Source: Prostheceraeus crozeri (taxonomy: Eukaryota; Platyhelminthes; Polycladida; Euryleptidae). Taken from it: 64,000 nucleotides of DNA. The position numbers were made by a program, and so were the translations under genes. The notes under the pieces are model-generated. The model worked only from the letters and a program-made list of their open reading frames with translations, was not told the origin of the DNA and did not search any database. The stretch spans positions 186,001-250,000 of the forward strand of contig CAJQUW010007952.1 of the NCBI GenBank assembly GCA_907163375.1. The letters are read 5' to 3'. Each line of letters starts with the position of its first letter. Within the stretch, counting starts at the first letter, position 1. This document shows positions 34,966 through 47,400 of the stretch, piece by piece.

Positions 34966-36356
34966 AATCAAAGATAAACGTGAAGTCAGAAGGCCAATCA
35001 CCGTCAAATTTGTCTCCAAAACATCTCCATGTGATGATGCCAGCGAGGAAATGATCCCTATTGAAGCTAGATGCAAGTCATACGTGGTGCGTTCGAAAAC
35101 CTCGTGGACTCGAATAGAAAGTGTTATATTCCAGTCAATGTTTCATGTCACTTTACAAGCAATGGTCATACTAGCACTCATACATGTGGAATTTCTTACT
35201 ATTTTTCAATATAGCGACCTTGACAGCCAATGCACTTCTGCACCCGGTCCACGAGTTCATCGAAGGCCGCGCGAAAGTGTTCGTGTGACAATCCGGTAAA
35301 ATATTCTTGAACAGATAGTCGCAGAGCATCTTTTGTTTGAAAGTGCTGACCACGCATATGCTTTTCTAAGTGTCGAAAAAGAAGTCCGACGGGGCTGTAT
35401 GGTGGGTGCATCAATGTTTCAAATCCGAAGTCCTGCAATGCACGCCTTGTTTTCGCAGCGGAATGAATTGGTGCATTCTCGAGGAGAATCCAGTATGGCA
35501 GATTCCGACGCTTTCGACGAGTGTGGCTGACTTTCTGTAGAAGGTCAACATAATAATCGGCATTGATCTTCACGTCTCTGTCCGCGAAGTCCATAAGTTC
35601 GACACCTTTGCTGTCCCAAAACAAGGTCAGCATGAAAGACCGCCCGTGAGTCGATCCAGATCGCATCATCCTTGAGAGCTTCTCATCCGGAAATTTCCAC
35701 TCTTTACTCTCTCTTTTGCTTTCTGATATGAAAAGGTTTAGCGCAGATATGAAAAGGTTCGGTGAGAATGTTGAACTTGAAGTCGTCTCCATGACACTGT
35801 AATAATCTTAAAAATACCTCACAGCACTCCAAACGGTGATCCATCATTTCTCTTGTCATAAATGCGGAGCAAATCTGAAGACAGTTTCCGAACGCCTATT
35901 GACTTGAGGATTCGACTACACGAATCCAAGCCGATGTTGACACGTGTCGATAATTCTCGAAAAGTGATTCTTCTGTTGTCTTATATGGTCGCAGAAATAT
36001 CTTGTTCCTTGTTGTCTCCAATGTCATTTGTCGCCCTCCGCGTTTTTCATCGAAAAGTGATGTTCGGCCTCCAGCAAATTCTTGCATCCAATTGTAAACG
36101 AAACTCTTGGATGAACTTAATTCTTCTCGATCGCACAGTTACTGAGGTCAAAAAATCTGACTGAAACTAGGTTAATTTGTGTCTAGACTCTCATACTGTC
36201 AAACAAAGTAAAGCGAGACTTGATATCTTATTGTTTTCTTTTCGAGTCCACGAGGTTTTCGAACGCATGACGTACATGGTAGCAATGACCATTGATTCTA
36301 TTGTTGATTATGTTCGATGTAGGCTATCTGGTATCGATTTTCGCTGTCAAAGCTGA
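34966..36356 (+). pseudogene. Candidate exon G, split by a mariner insertion
   Basis: A TTCTTTTTTAAG acceptor is followed by an open frame reading IKDKREVRRPITVKFVSKTS ... EARCKSY up to the TA at 35081. After the mariner element the same frame resumes at 36275 (MVAMTIDSIVDYVRCRLSGI) and runs to a TGA at 36354-36356. The frame is continuous across the pre-insertion site, so the transposon landed in coding sequence. Whether this copy of the gene is expressed, or another intact copy exists, cannot be told here. Confidence 0.4.
35081..36274 (-). mobile_element. mariner element, about 1.2 kb, probably defective
   Basis: Inverted ends of about 32 bp lie just inside TA at 35081-35082 and 36273-36274. 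They start CGTGGTGCGTTCGAAAACCT, and the inner 26 bp (GCGTTCGAAAACCTCGTGGA...) are identical in the two ends. The minus-strand transposase is recognisable. An HTH-linker part (YNWMQEFAGGRTSLFDEKRG) lies near 36100-35900, followed by WKFPDEKLSR, MLTLFWDSKGV with the first catalytic Asp, YWILLENAPIHSAAKTR at the second acid position, and PPYSPV, where the usual PPYSPDLAPSD is altered. The frame is interrupted between the two halves and the last catalytic block is degraded, so it is unlikely to be active. Confidence 0.85.
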
Positions 36357-36704
36357 ATAAGTCAACAATGATTATTTTGACAATCCAATTTGATAAATTG
36401 AATAAATTCGAAAGGCAGAGATGTTATTTTTGATTTCGATCAAGCAATGGTGCATGAATAAATTCAATTTCTTTGGCAGTTGACAGCATACATCGCAAGA
36501 AAATCTATCACAATTTAGAATTCGATGTAGGGAGAATTCATACTCTTACTTGTGAAGACAGACGCGGCGCTATTCGCCTCATGACATGACAAAGACTCAC
36601 TGCCCTTGTGTATCATCCCAACGAGATGCGTCCGTTTTTCTATCAGACGGTGATTTTGCCTCTCTTAGTCTCTTGCACAGAAGCAGCTCTACGGCCCATT
36701 TCAA
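36357..36704. other. No supported feature
   Basis: AT-rich sequence between the split exon and the TTAA-flanked element. No exon with convincing splice sites is seen. Confidence 0.3.
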
Positions 36705-36708
36705 TTAA

Positions 36709-37631
36709 CCCTCTGAGACCTGAAGAGGGAGCCCCTTTACAAATTCTTAGTTTACCTGCTTAAATTGATATCAAATCATTAGGAAAGTTGATTTTAAGTA
36801 AAACAATGATGTTTGCGTGTGGCAAGTCGATGCAGCTAATCCTTTGAGTGTCTTTCAGCCTTCTCAGCAAACACATGCGAAAAGGCGGTGTTTTTTGTAA
36901 TTCAACGTCATTAGCACAGAAGCAGTTGTACTAAGATGCAGTTTTACGATGTTTGTGTTGCCATGTAACCTCAGATAGTTGATTTTAATGAAACTGATTT
37001 ATTCCATGCAGCATAACCCTTACATTTGGCCATTATTTCAAGTTTATCCATACCAATCGGAAATAATTGATGCATTTAAGACCCTCAAAACAGCCGTGGA
37101 TATTTCAAACTCATCAATTGCTGCTGTGAAAGCTTTGCCAACAGTCTGTTTTTAGTGTTGAAGTATGAATACGGCACGTATAATGATAGTTTTCATTTTG
37201 AACATTGACTTATGCTGAATTGATCATGTAAGGCAGTCAGCCATGCAAAATCGTGTGCAAAAACCAAATATTCACATTTTGCGATCATCTAACATAATGC
37301 ATATGCACGAGCATGATGTAAACGTTGAATAAATGAATTTCACTCATCAGGCACCATCGTGGACAAGCACAAAATCATTTTTCATCTGATAGTAAACATT
37401 TTGTTTTGGGAATTTCTACACCCTCTGAGACCTGAGGGGGTCCAGGGTACCCCCTTGGCCTATCTACCATACTTCTACTGATTAATATAACATGAAATAA
37501 CACATGTAGATTCATTTTCAAAAAATGATGATTTTACATGGGCATGAGCGGTTGATATATCCTCAGCATAAAAAGTAAAATAGAAAAATACGGCTCCGGT
37601 GTCCAATGGACCCCCCTCAGGTCTCTGAGGG
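36709..37631. mobile_element. piggyBac-type non-autonomous element
   Basis: TTAA at 36705-36708 and 37632-37635 flank inverted ends CCCTCTGAGACCTGA...CAGGTCTCTGAGGG, as expected for piggyBac elements. No transposase is encoded. A second internal copy of the left end (CCCTCTGAGACCTGAGGGGG) lies at about 37420 and is closer in sequence to the right end than the outer left end is. The last 210 bp could therefore themselves be a minimal element or a duplicated terminus. Confidence 0.75.
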
Positions 37632-37635
37632 TTAA

Positions 37636-38250
37636 AGGCACCTAACCTTGAGATTCTTAGAAATGACGTTAGTGCATTTCAAAGTTAAGGCTCGGCACAT
37701 TAAGATAATATCAGCTTCCCTAAGGTGGTGACTCAGCATCAAGACAAAATTATATGCGTGCCTAAACATCTGAATCACACGCATAGCTGGCGCACTCACG
37801 TTCTATCAGGTGGCCTAGAACTCACAGCGTGCGGTTAGTTGCACGACTAGCTTTCTTGTTCGTAATATAATTTTAGAAATGACCCTCTGACTACTTCCTC
37901 TGACCGGTACTATTCTGATATTTTGAAGAAGTGTGTGAACAGGTCTCTGACAGGGACAGCTTAGTAAGCTTTCCTAAGAAGAACCGCTATTTTTCCTTTT
38001 GTTAGCTTGCGTAAGTATTTTCATATCTTACTTCCTTTGCATCGAACAGTCACTAGGTTCATTCATGGCTCTGCTATGGGGATGAATTCTGTAGAAAATG
38101 TTCAATAATCTGCTGAAAATGATGACTTCGACTCAGTTTCAGTTTGTTTCCTATTTATATTAAATTATATTAAAATATTTGAGTTTATCGAAGCATATGT
38201 TTATGAGATGTTGTTGACTACATGCTTGAATGATGCATTGTTTCCTACAG
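37636..38250. other. No supported gene
   Basis: AT-rich sequence without recognisable features, leading to the next candidate acceptor. Confidence 0.3.
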
Positions 38251-38306
38251 CCTTCAATTACACGCTCTGGCTGCCTTTGTGGCATTATCCCAGGACGAAG
38301 TCACAG
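38251..38306 (+). CDS. Candidate short exon H
   Basis: Flanked by TTTCCTACAG and a CACAG-GTACTT donor, 56 bp long. It can be read in two frames that both continue openly into the next exon (see 38484-38717). Function unknown. Confidence 0.3.
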
Positions 38307-38483
38307 GTACTTTGCTTTGTTTAGTTGGAACACGTTACATCATTTTTGAGCTTTTTGGCTTTGAGTTTGCTTTGTTTTTATTTGCACGTGTCTGCTTTGC
38401 ACCCTGCTACTTTCCATGACTTCCCATTCTTGCTAATACAAATATACTGTATTATCCAGAAACTTATAATTCCATCCTTCTAG

Positions 38484-38717
38484 CATCCCCTCTCCATGTG
38501 GTATGAAAAAAGTCTTATCGACAGTCGGCGATGTGAACGAATCGTATGGCTCCCTCTTCATCATTCAAGGGGCTTTCGGGAAGGAGTCACAGTCACGTCG
38601 AGATACTGCAAACCAGGAAATTTTTACGAATTTGCTCGGACACTTAATTGCAGATACAATCAGTTTGCAATATTGCAACATAACGAAATTGATGCTTATA
38701 AAGTAGATTTAAACTAA
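38484..38717 (+). CDS. Candidate last exon I, two open frames
   Basis: After a TTCTAG acceptor two different frames stay open. One reads MKKVLSTVGDVNESYGSLFI and ends at 38706. The other reads MWYEKSLIDSRRCERIVWLP and ends at 38717. Both are phase-compatible with exon H. The first looks slightly more protein-like to me, but the choice is not secure. It may belong to the same unrecognised gene as exons A-G or to a separate one. Confidence 0.3.
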   Translation, partial: HPLSMWYEKSLIDSRRCERIVWLPLHHSRGFREGVTVTSRYCKPGNFYEFARTLNCRYNQFAILQHNEIDAYKVDLN

Positions 38718-40409
38718 GAATTTTTAGATGTATTTCAATATATTAGTAATCATGCATCATCATAATGACAAGTGTAAATGCGCATGACGATGAAACATCC
38801 TTAGAACAGGAAGATGCCAGTATCAACCCATGCAGTGCATAGAAAAATTCAACAGAAAAGAAACTCTTCATTTATCCTTTGCTACCACATGGTTGAGATG
38901 CACCAAGATTTTTCGACCTGTTTTCTCCGCTCGGGTTTTGTTTGCGAGAATGTAATCATTGTTTTGTAATTTATGTACCAGTGCATTCGAACGACGAGGT
39001 ATTTTTCTGATTTTTATCTGAGAAAATAGGAAATACAATGTAATGTAGCCTAACTGCAATTTTCACTTTCTGTCGTAAGTGTTAGGCATGAACTTCCTGA
39101 TATGTCAGTGGGATCGAGAAGTCCATGGTGTTAGCTAGAAATCGCAAGATAATGGTCAAAATTTAATGCACTTTTCTAAATGAAAGTTAGCGACTTAGAG
39201 ACATGCGTCATTAACTTAATGAGTAAAAAGCTTTACTTAATGATTCCAAATTTGAAAATATCTCAACAGGCAACTGATATTGCGGCAGATACTTTTGATA
39301 ACTTAAGCAGGCGTGATAAAAATACTTCTAATTGAATGCCTGCATGGCATACATGTGCAATTCTTTTCATGAAAAAAATGGCGACCAATCCCTCATGAAC
39401 TTCAGCATAACGCAGACCACTTGAATATGGGGCCTCAATGTCATTTCAAACTTCGCATATGAATAGTGAAATGCCAATATGCGAATACACTTCTCTCAAG
39501 TAATTATAGAAATTTGAGAAACTTCAGTTTAGTTTGTTCTTCAGTTCATGAATGGCAAATTCTTAGTTCAGTTACTAGAAAAGTCTTTTTGTAAACCTTA
39601 GTTCAGCGGCTGTTACTAGAAAAACCCTTTCGCTCAGTTGAACGGCTCGAAGTCTCGTTCACTTCCTCAAAAGTTCGAATGCACTGCTACATACGGGTGC
39701 ATGGTACTTTTTAACGTTATATTTGTGTGATGATATTCTTTGCTTCCGAGAATAGAGTTTTGTAGTCAACATCGGAATCTACAACCTACGAAATGCTTAA
39801 TAATTTGCAAGAAGTCTTCCTAGAATATGTACATCGCAATCAACAATTTTGTTCAAGACATGGTCCTACAGAGCGGCTAAATAAAAACAGAAATGGAGAA
39901 TTTTAGCAATATTTTTATAAATGACGCGAATATTTCCCGATTTCCAGCATGCGCTCGCCGCTCAACGGGTCTAGGTTGGCAGCAGATTTCGACTATCCTT
40001 CCGGTGAGGTGTCGTTTGCCCAGAATACCCTTTTTCAGTCGGAAAATTACACGCAGATTTTCAGGGTTTAACTAATTGGATTTCTAGCCCACTAAGGCGA
40101 TCAATGGCGACCATCATTTTCATTCAACTTTTCAGTCTCCGGTTGGAGGCTTAAGTAGAGGGATAGCAAGGAGAGGCACTTCACTGCTTCACTGCATTAG
40201 GGTGATAGAGGTTGAGGGCAGTTCCAAAAACGGCGTGCCGAAAGTGATCGTGTGTCCGTTCTCTCCACGCTGCGGTTGCCACATACTTATAGCATTCCAG
40301 CAGTGTGAATTGAATAATCTTTCTTGCGGTTTGTACGCGCGGAAATGCGGTACATTCCTCGCGCTCATTGTCGGCGCCACTATACCGGAATGAACCTGGT
40401 TTACCGTCA
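38718..40409. other. Gene-poor stretch with one weak exon candidate
   Basis: A CCCGATTTCCAG acceptor near 39949 precedes a 40-codon frame (MRSPLNGSRLAADFDYPSGE...) ending at about 40071. It is slightly GC-richer than its surroundings but has no second splice site or homology. Nothing else is supported. Confidence 0.25.
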
Positions 40410-40411
40410 TA

Positions 40412-41075
40412 GTCCGGCAGCCTGAATGAAAATGAAACTTTCAGAGAATTATGTATGCCATATGCCTACTACAAATCTGCGGGTCCGACGAGTTCTACCT
40501 GGTTCCCATTGTTGTCAGGCATGATAAAAGAAATCCAATGGGACGAGGTTTTGGTGGAAATGAAATGTTCTATGTTTTCTCTGATTATGCAAAAAATGCT
40601 AATTCCATGGCCATAATTTTTTGACATAGACTGTGCGCAGGTCAATTCCTATCATGTGTGTGTGTGTGTTGTTATCATGTTTCGGATCGGCAGTGCATGC
40701 AAAAATGTGATTGCTCGAAATGCTAGTGTATGCCGACATTAAAAGGCTCGCCAAATCTGAATGTCAAGCTTCATAAACAGGGTGCATGAACATGAGAGGA
40801 AATGACCTGAAGTCAGTCCATGTCAAAAATTATGACTCTGGGCTTGGCATTCTTTGCTTAATCAGAGAAAACATAGAAAGTTTCATTTCAGCCAAATAGT
40901 TCAATCTGTGTCCCGTTCGATTGACATGTGTTTTTCTTTGATCCTGTCTGACAAGAAGACGAACTTATTAGAACTCGGCAGACTTGCAGATTTGTAGCAG
41001 GCATAGGTTGTACATCATTCTGTGAAAGTCTCATTTTCGGCCTCTTTCCCTGCAAAACCCGTTCTGGCTCGTCAT
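40412..41075. mobile_element. Long-TIR TA-flanked MITE, copy 2
   Basis: This copy starts GTCCGGCAGCC after TA at 40410-40411 and has the same inverted arms as the element at 23739-24462 (TTTGATCCTGTCTGACAAG, CATCATTCTGTGAAAGTCTC). Its centre matches that of copy 1 in inverted orientation, so the two were inserted in opposite directions. The right end is eroded after CGTTCTGGCT. A short TGTG microsatellite lies in the centre. It is more diverged than copy 1, hence older or faster decaying. Confidence 0.8.
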
Positions 41076-41149
41076 TTTCGGATAACATTTTAATTTTTTC
41101 TTGATTAGTTCTTTTTTTGAATGAAATAAGGGATCAAAAGCATAATTTA

Positions 41150-41544
41150 GATTGGAGGATGACCCCATCACCGATTGATGTTGCGATACGAAAAAACACC
41201 AAGTGTGATCCAAGCATTTCAGTTCGGGAAACAAAACGAAGCATGACCTTGAAGGATTATGGAACGACCTTAAAAAACTTTCCTTTTTCTGTCTAAGTTT
41301 TCGTGACTTTGTGGATGTTTTTCTTTCTTTAACTTCTACTTATCAGTATCTTACAGCAGTATCGTTTATATGAATAATGTGATTTGATCATCTGATGACT
41401 TTGTAATGGACATCATTGCTGCATCTTGGTCTGCAGGTCAGACAATTTCACTCTCTTTCTGAAGATGCGCGCTCTGAAAGCGGTTAGAGATTTGGTGTTT
41501 TTTCATACTGTAACATCAGTCAGTGATGGGGTCATCCTCATATC
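41150..41544. mobile_element. TA-flanked MITE, 395 bp
   Basis: Inverted ends of about 50 bp (GATTGGAGGATGACCCCATC... and its inverse ...GGGGTCATCCTCATATC) lie inside TA at 41148-41149 and 41545-41546. The arms are roughly 85 percent alike and reach GAAAAAACACC. There is no coding capacity. The TA target suggests Tc1/mariner-type mobilisation. Confidence 0.75.
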
Positions 41545-41559
41545 TAGATTAGTTTTTGT

Positions 41560-44221
41560 CGCTGCGCATTTCTGTGCTCATACGCTGATATCGCATGGTT
41601 GATTATGTGATTCATGAAATTTTCATACCGTCAGTAATTGTTCTGTAGGAAAGTGTCGCAAACAGAAATTTAAGAGGCATACGAGAAAGCGCATGAAACA
41701 GTCCTTTAAAAATCATGGGCATGGGTTTCACACGCTCTGTCTGATTTGCTCAGTAGCATTTTTTGCTATCATAATATTCAGACGTGAATGTTTCGTGATT
41801 TGATCGTTGATGAATTACTGATCTTATCTCTTAGCCCATGGTTATCTTAATCTTCTATGGGATGCACTGCCATCATGCGACTTACGGCATTTAATCACTA
41901 TTCGCTTCAACTAATATAAATGTTGCACAACTATTCAATCAACTTTCACTTTACGTCCGTTCGTGTGACGGCTTTGGACATGGAGTGAGGCAAATGGAAG
42001 ATAAAAATTTGATTTCGTGTTATTAACTTAGAAATCATGTTAGGTCAAAAGGCTTTATGCATTGACTGTAAACTGCCAAGTGCTAACTCATCATTTGTTC
42101 TGAATATTTTGCTGAACCTTGTTTTTGTGGATGATAGCTTCACCTCTGCACTTTCTTCCACGTACATGTGGCTGATACAGGAAAGTCGATGAATGTCAGA
42201 CACGACATGAATATGAACACGCTTCGCGTCGTCTCGTAATCCATATAGGCAAAGTAATCAGTAATCCAATCATGTTTCTTCGTGAGTGGTTTGTATAAGT
42301 CTGATAACCGATTGCTGAGTTATGAGATATTTCACAAATGCAGGCACACAGCAGATCTAACTTCGTCAGGTTGCAGTGCTCAAACTCACCGGCAAATAGT
42401 GTGTTTTCTGGTCAAAATGGTCATGGAACTCAGTTTTTATAAAACTCTCCGGGGGAGAGACTCGAAGCAAAATTTAAATAGTTAGAATGCTCTTAGCAAT
42501 ATCTAAAACCTGTTTTTCTGTTGAAATTTCACCCGGAAATCAGTTGCCTCTTTGTTTATTCAAAGTAAGTCTACATTAAACCTGTGATCTAAAATCTTCA
42601 ATTGATCTAGACGTCGTTTTTTGATGTTGCTAAGAACATTCCTGTTACATCAATTTTATTTGAGGCTTTTTTTCATCTAGACCATTTTAAATGAAGGCTG
42701 ACCACTCACTTTGGGGTTTCCTCCGCATAATCCGGACTATAATGGATCACTGACTTTCAGCTTCATATTTTTGTCACAACAATTAACATGTAACTCCGTA
42801 ATATTTAGAGTTTTGAGTTTTTTGGGGTTTTTGGGATTCCTCCGTTTTCTCCGTTTGGTTTTCTCACTGCTGTCTCTTGAGGACACGTCTACGTATGCGT
42901 TGGGTAGAATTGTCTACATACTTAACACGTGCAAATGCATCATGTTTCCATTACTGCCTGTGTTCCAGTATTTCCTATGTTTCCCTCTTTATATGAGAGT
43001 GCGATCTCGGCTTTCTGTTTTATTTGTTGTGATATCAATTGAAGGAGATGAATGCATCACAGACGAGACACGTCTTTGCCCTTTTTTGTCATTGGTATGT
43101 AATTCACAAAAATATTAGTACCAGGAACTTCTTCGAATTTTTCTTGACGGCGATTATGGGAGCTCAACTTTTTTTCTATACTTTCGCATTGTGCCTAGCG
43201 GTCGTTTTTTCTCTTTTGACTTGACTGAGTGACGTGAAACAGTGTTCGAGGGTGAGGCGCAACGCATTCTACTACATGCCAAAATTGGGATAGCCAATGA
43301 ATGATGGATAGCGTATTGATTGCGTTGTCAAATATCACGATAAGCGGTTATATTTCCCTTCACCAGTCTACATCGACTTTTTCGCCAATTTAGGTATATA
43401 GTCATGATATTACGTAGCAACAATGAGTGCAACGTAGCAACAACTTATTGTAGTATGATAAAAATAATTAATTTACATATGAGATAGCATTATAGGGATC
43501 ACTGAAATTTTTATCAACTGGTAGACGAAAAGTCGATTTCGACTTTTCAGCCATCTTAGTGTTAAGCTATTTAAGTGGTGTTCCGTTCTACAAGGATTCG
43601 GAAAAACGTGTATAATTTCATCGAGTTCATGAGTGAGTGGTGATTGCTAGCTTATGTTGATTTTCTCTGCAATGCTTTGCACGCACGTCATTTTAGTTTT
43701 TGTAAATTGAAATTGCATGCACTCGCTGTTGATATAATGTTTGTCTTTCCTTCCAGTGATCGTTCCCGGCGACAATAAACAGTGATGCTGAGATATGCAA
43801 GTGTCCAAGATTCCGGCCTGTTCCTGATTGCTGGGTGTCGGAGTCGGCTTATCTTGTTGAACACACAGAAGATTAAACTTCCGACATGATCTGCTTCGAC
43901 AGAAGCCTCATCACGTTGTTTCATTCACCACATAGTATTGTCCAGATTCAATGACTTGTTGGAATCCATTTATTTAAAACTCATAACCAGAATCTCTTCA
44001 TAAACTTGGTTAAACTCATAAAAGTTATGACTGCTTGGACGAGTGCTTTCAGTAACCGTGGTGATACTGTCCAAATATCACTACTTCGATCAACAGACGT
44101 TATTTGCCACCGTCGAGATCAGATGGGCTGCATCATAGAGCAAGACATTTATGCTATCAAAGTTGAGAAATGACAGTAAACGACTATGATGAACCGGTCG
44201 CATTCTGGACTATGTCAGCCA
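41560..44221. other. Gene-poor AT-rich stretch
   Basis: No supported gene. A 135-codon plus-strand ORF at 42711-43118 is hydrophobic and low-complexity, without motifs. A perfect short palindrome (GAAAAGTCGATTTCGACTTTTC) sits near 43527-43548. Confidence 0.3.
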
Positions 44222-44402
44222 TAGAAATGAATTGTTTATCTGAAGTTGACTAGAATGGAAATTGGCTCAAGGTCACAGCACATCCGGGGGGAATGAAGTT
44301 GGGGCATGAATCACTAAAGAAAAGCTTAGAATTGCCCACGTGACTGATTCTAGCCCAATTATTCAGCCGTTGACAAGTGTATCTAAGTGAAAATGCGTGC
44401 AG
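44222..44402 (+). repeat. Dispersed repeat, copy 2 (partner at 890-1065)
   Basis: Inverted relative to copy 1. It includes GGCTCAAGGTCACAGCACAT, CATCCGGGGGGAATGAAGTT and CTAAGTGAAAATGCGTGC. It has about 10 bp near 44310-44325 that copy 1 lacks. Confidence 0.6.
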
Positions 44403-47400
44403 TTTTTGTGCCTTAGTAGTTTTGGACTTCTGTCTTCATTTTGAGATTATTTCGGATTTAAATGTTCCACAGCATAAAAATTTCGCGCCGAATAAGATCC
44501 ACTTCAGAGATGTCACATGTTTGATTATGAATGAAATTGGACCGGTAGCAAAGGTTGCATCTCAAGAAAGAAAATGGCAAAAGTTGATTCTTTGACCGTA
44601 CATTTAATAATTTCGTTTCTATTTTTTGCTTGCTTGATCTTTATGAATCACTGATATATTCATTCTATTTTATGATCAGCTGTCCATGATGAGCACGTCA
44701 AGATATCATTTCAGTTACATTTCATTAATGTGATGACAGATGTCAGTAGAGATAAAGTTGCATATTGGCAGGATTAGTGCAACTGCGTCCACTGTCACTA
44801 TAACCAAAAATGTTGAAAGTTTCCTTTTAATGGATCCACAATCCGATAAATGGATATATACGGATGGATGATAGATGCCCATTCGTTCAATTAATTTTTT
44901 TTGCTGTTATACACGTGATAGATATTCCATGTCCTCCATATATAAAGGTAACATCGAACTATGCGGTCTCTATGGGCTGCATGTTGCATTCTATTTATAT
45001 TTATACACATGACATCAGTAGTTGTCGTGTAATAATGGAGCTATAACTATTGTAGTACTGTTGGATGAACGCTTTTAAGAAAAAATTGTGAATTATTCGA
45101 GAATTCTAGATGACGTCTGTCGCAGAAACCTCGTCAAGGAAGAGACTTCAGACACGAAACTGTGAATGAAATTTAAATGCGTCTTACATTGGTTTAGATG
45201 GTTTCAATGAATATTTGTTGATTTGAATATTTAATTCTTAAAGATGGGATATTGCTCTTGGAATGCGTAGCTGGCATTCCGCAATTTAAGACGACTGCAG
45301 CATTTTTCATAAGTATATGCGCACAGACTTCAGCTGTATCATGTATCTCTCTTAACAGAGCACTCATCGACCACCTATATATGACTGCAGCTCAAATCAG
45401 CTCTCACGTTACATGGTCTCTTCCTGTTTTATTGATTACCACAATACGAAAGTGAGATATAGTGCTGCTACTGAACGATGATAGTAAATGACAGATTGGA
45501 ATAAGCTACAAAAAAACTCAAGAACAATCTCAGCAGACTTTCCGAGAAAGAATTTTTAGAAACCAACGATGTTGTCCAAATTGCAATGCTGATTGATTCA
45601 GACACTAGGTTTTATCAGATGACATCATATGTTATGTTTTCTTGCATTACCTCATTTGATACGTGATCACAGCATCTAATAGTAATGAACCTTAAAGAAA
45701 GCAAGAAAACGATAAATCAATGAAAGACTCATTTCATGGCCACACTCGTTTTAATTGACGCTATATTTCAAGCTACTTATCAAAGCGTGTAACTGCATTA
45801 CATTAATTGGTAAATCTATTTTTCAGTTTTGTGACCTCATGGTTATTTTGACATTCTAACAAAGCTTGTATGAGCGACCGGACCGATCTGACCGACCGGG
45901 GCAAAATACTTCTACATATCTGTGATTTATAGCCGAAATCACATGTATATCCTGACATATCTATTGTAGGCAACTAGTCCTGAAAATGTATAAATCACCT
46001 GTAGAATTTCGTAGCAGATTGCTGAAATGTCATGCTGCTCAGGATCGTTTGCAATGGGTTATGAAGATCAGACATGCAAAAAATTAGAACAAATTTCATA
46101 AATTTGTGGTCAGAAGATTATATTATATAAGATTCTTTCATGCGGTCGATACACTTAGATAGCGGTTCATGTTGATATTCAAACAATCATCTCTCAAGTG
46201 GTTCCTTTTGTCAGCGTAAACTTTGGATTATGTGGCATTTGACTTCAGAAAATAACTCAAAATGAAGACAAAAAAGTTATTAATTAGACTCGCTGTCAGA
46301 GTCCAGACTGGTACCATCATGTTTATCTTATGTTCTTTTAAGGCTTCTATAGCCTTGATATCCGACCTCTATGTAGTCAAGTGTCAAAACTGCGAGTAAG
46401 ACATTGCATATTATCATCAATTTTACACAGTTTCTGAATCTACATCATTTTCAACTGATTACTAGATTTATATTTGTCCGTAAAGTCTTATTTGTAATCC
46501 TGTGTGTTTTTTTGCTTCGTCAATGCATCATATCTGATCTGGATTGAGTTTTTATATAGCCCTTTCATTGTCAAGAAAATATACTTCAATATCCACTCAT
46601 CACCAACTTAATTTAGCGCAATAACGATCTTACGAAGCATAAGACGTTCCTCCCAGCATCCGTGAGAAAGTAGTCGTGGGGATGGATAGCTTTGTGCACT
46701 GATTCCAAAAAGCTCCTGATCATCATTCTTTACCTTTCTCGGATGACTTGCACGCTAGTACATGTCCTGCACATTGTGCAATGCATTTTCATTTTGCAGA
46801 AATTATTCTATCACTTGCGCGGATATATCTGGAGCATTTATGAATGCAATCAATACAAAGTAGAATAAATAAAATAGCAGCAATCCTATTTATTCTAGTG
46901 GAATATGGACATTGTTCATTTCCACAATGTAGACGCACATCTACACATGTTCATGCAGTTTTTCATGAGTGCAATAGGCGGATCAGGCATGCGAGTATCA
47001 CCGCGAACAGTGCAAGTAATACTGAAGGCTTCAAATTTATTAGTACTATAAAGAATACAAGCTGATGATTGGTCTGAAATAGCATGTGAATTCTTTAGAA
47101 AATAACAAAACACTGCTTCCACTGCAGTCGCACACAGCAGTGAAAGGGCTAATTCATGAATACTTAACGCATTCAGATCAGTCAATATCGACTGCTTTGA
47201 ACTCTGAGCTAGCCAATTATTTATGTTACTTGAGCAATCATCAAATGTTTTTGCGGCATCAACATCAAGTCTTTAACAGTCACTATTTTAGTTGCTACCA
47301 ATAATTTCACTTCAAAATACACGGTTGATCAAATGCTTCACCTGCTGATCCTGTGTGGGTACACTCACTCTTCTGCACCTTAACGTATCATTGATTCCAT

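Noticed and set aside
42711-43118. 135-codon plus-strand ORF with hydrophobic stretches
   Set aside because: It is phenylalanine/leucine-rich because of T-rich DNA, with no motif, splice context or promoter.
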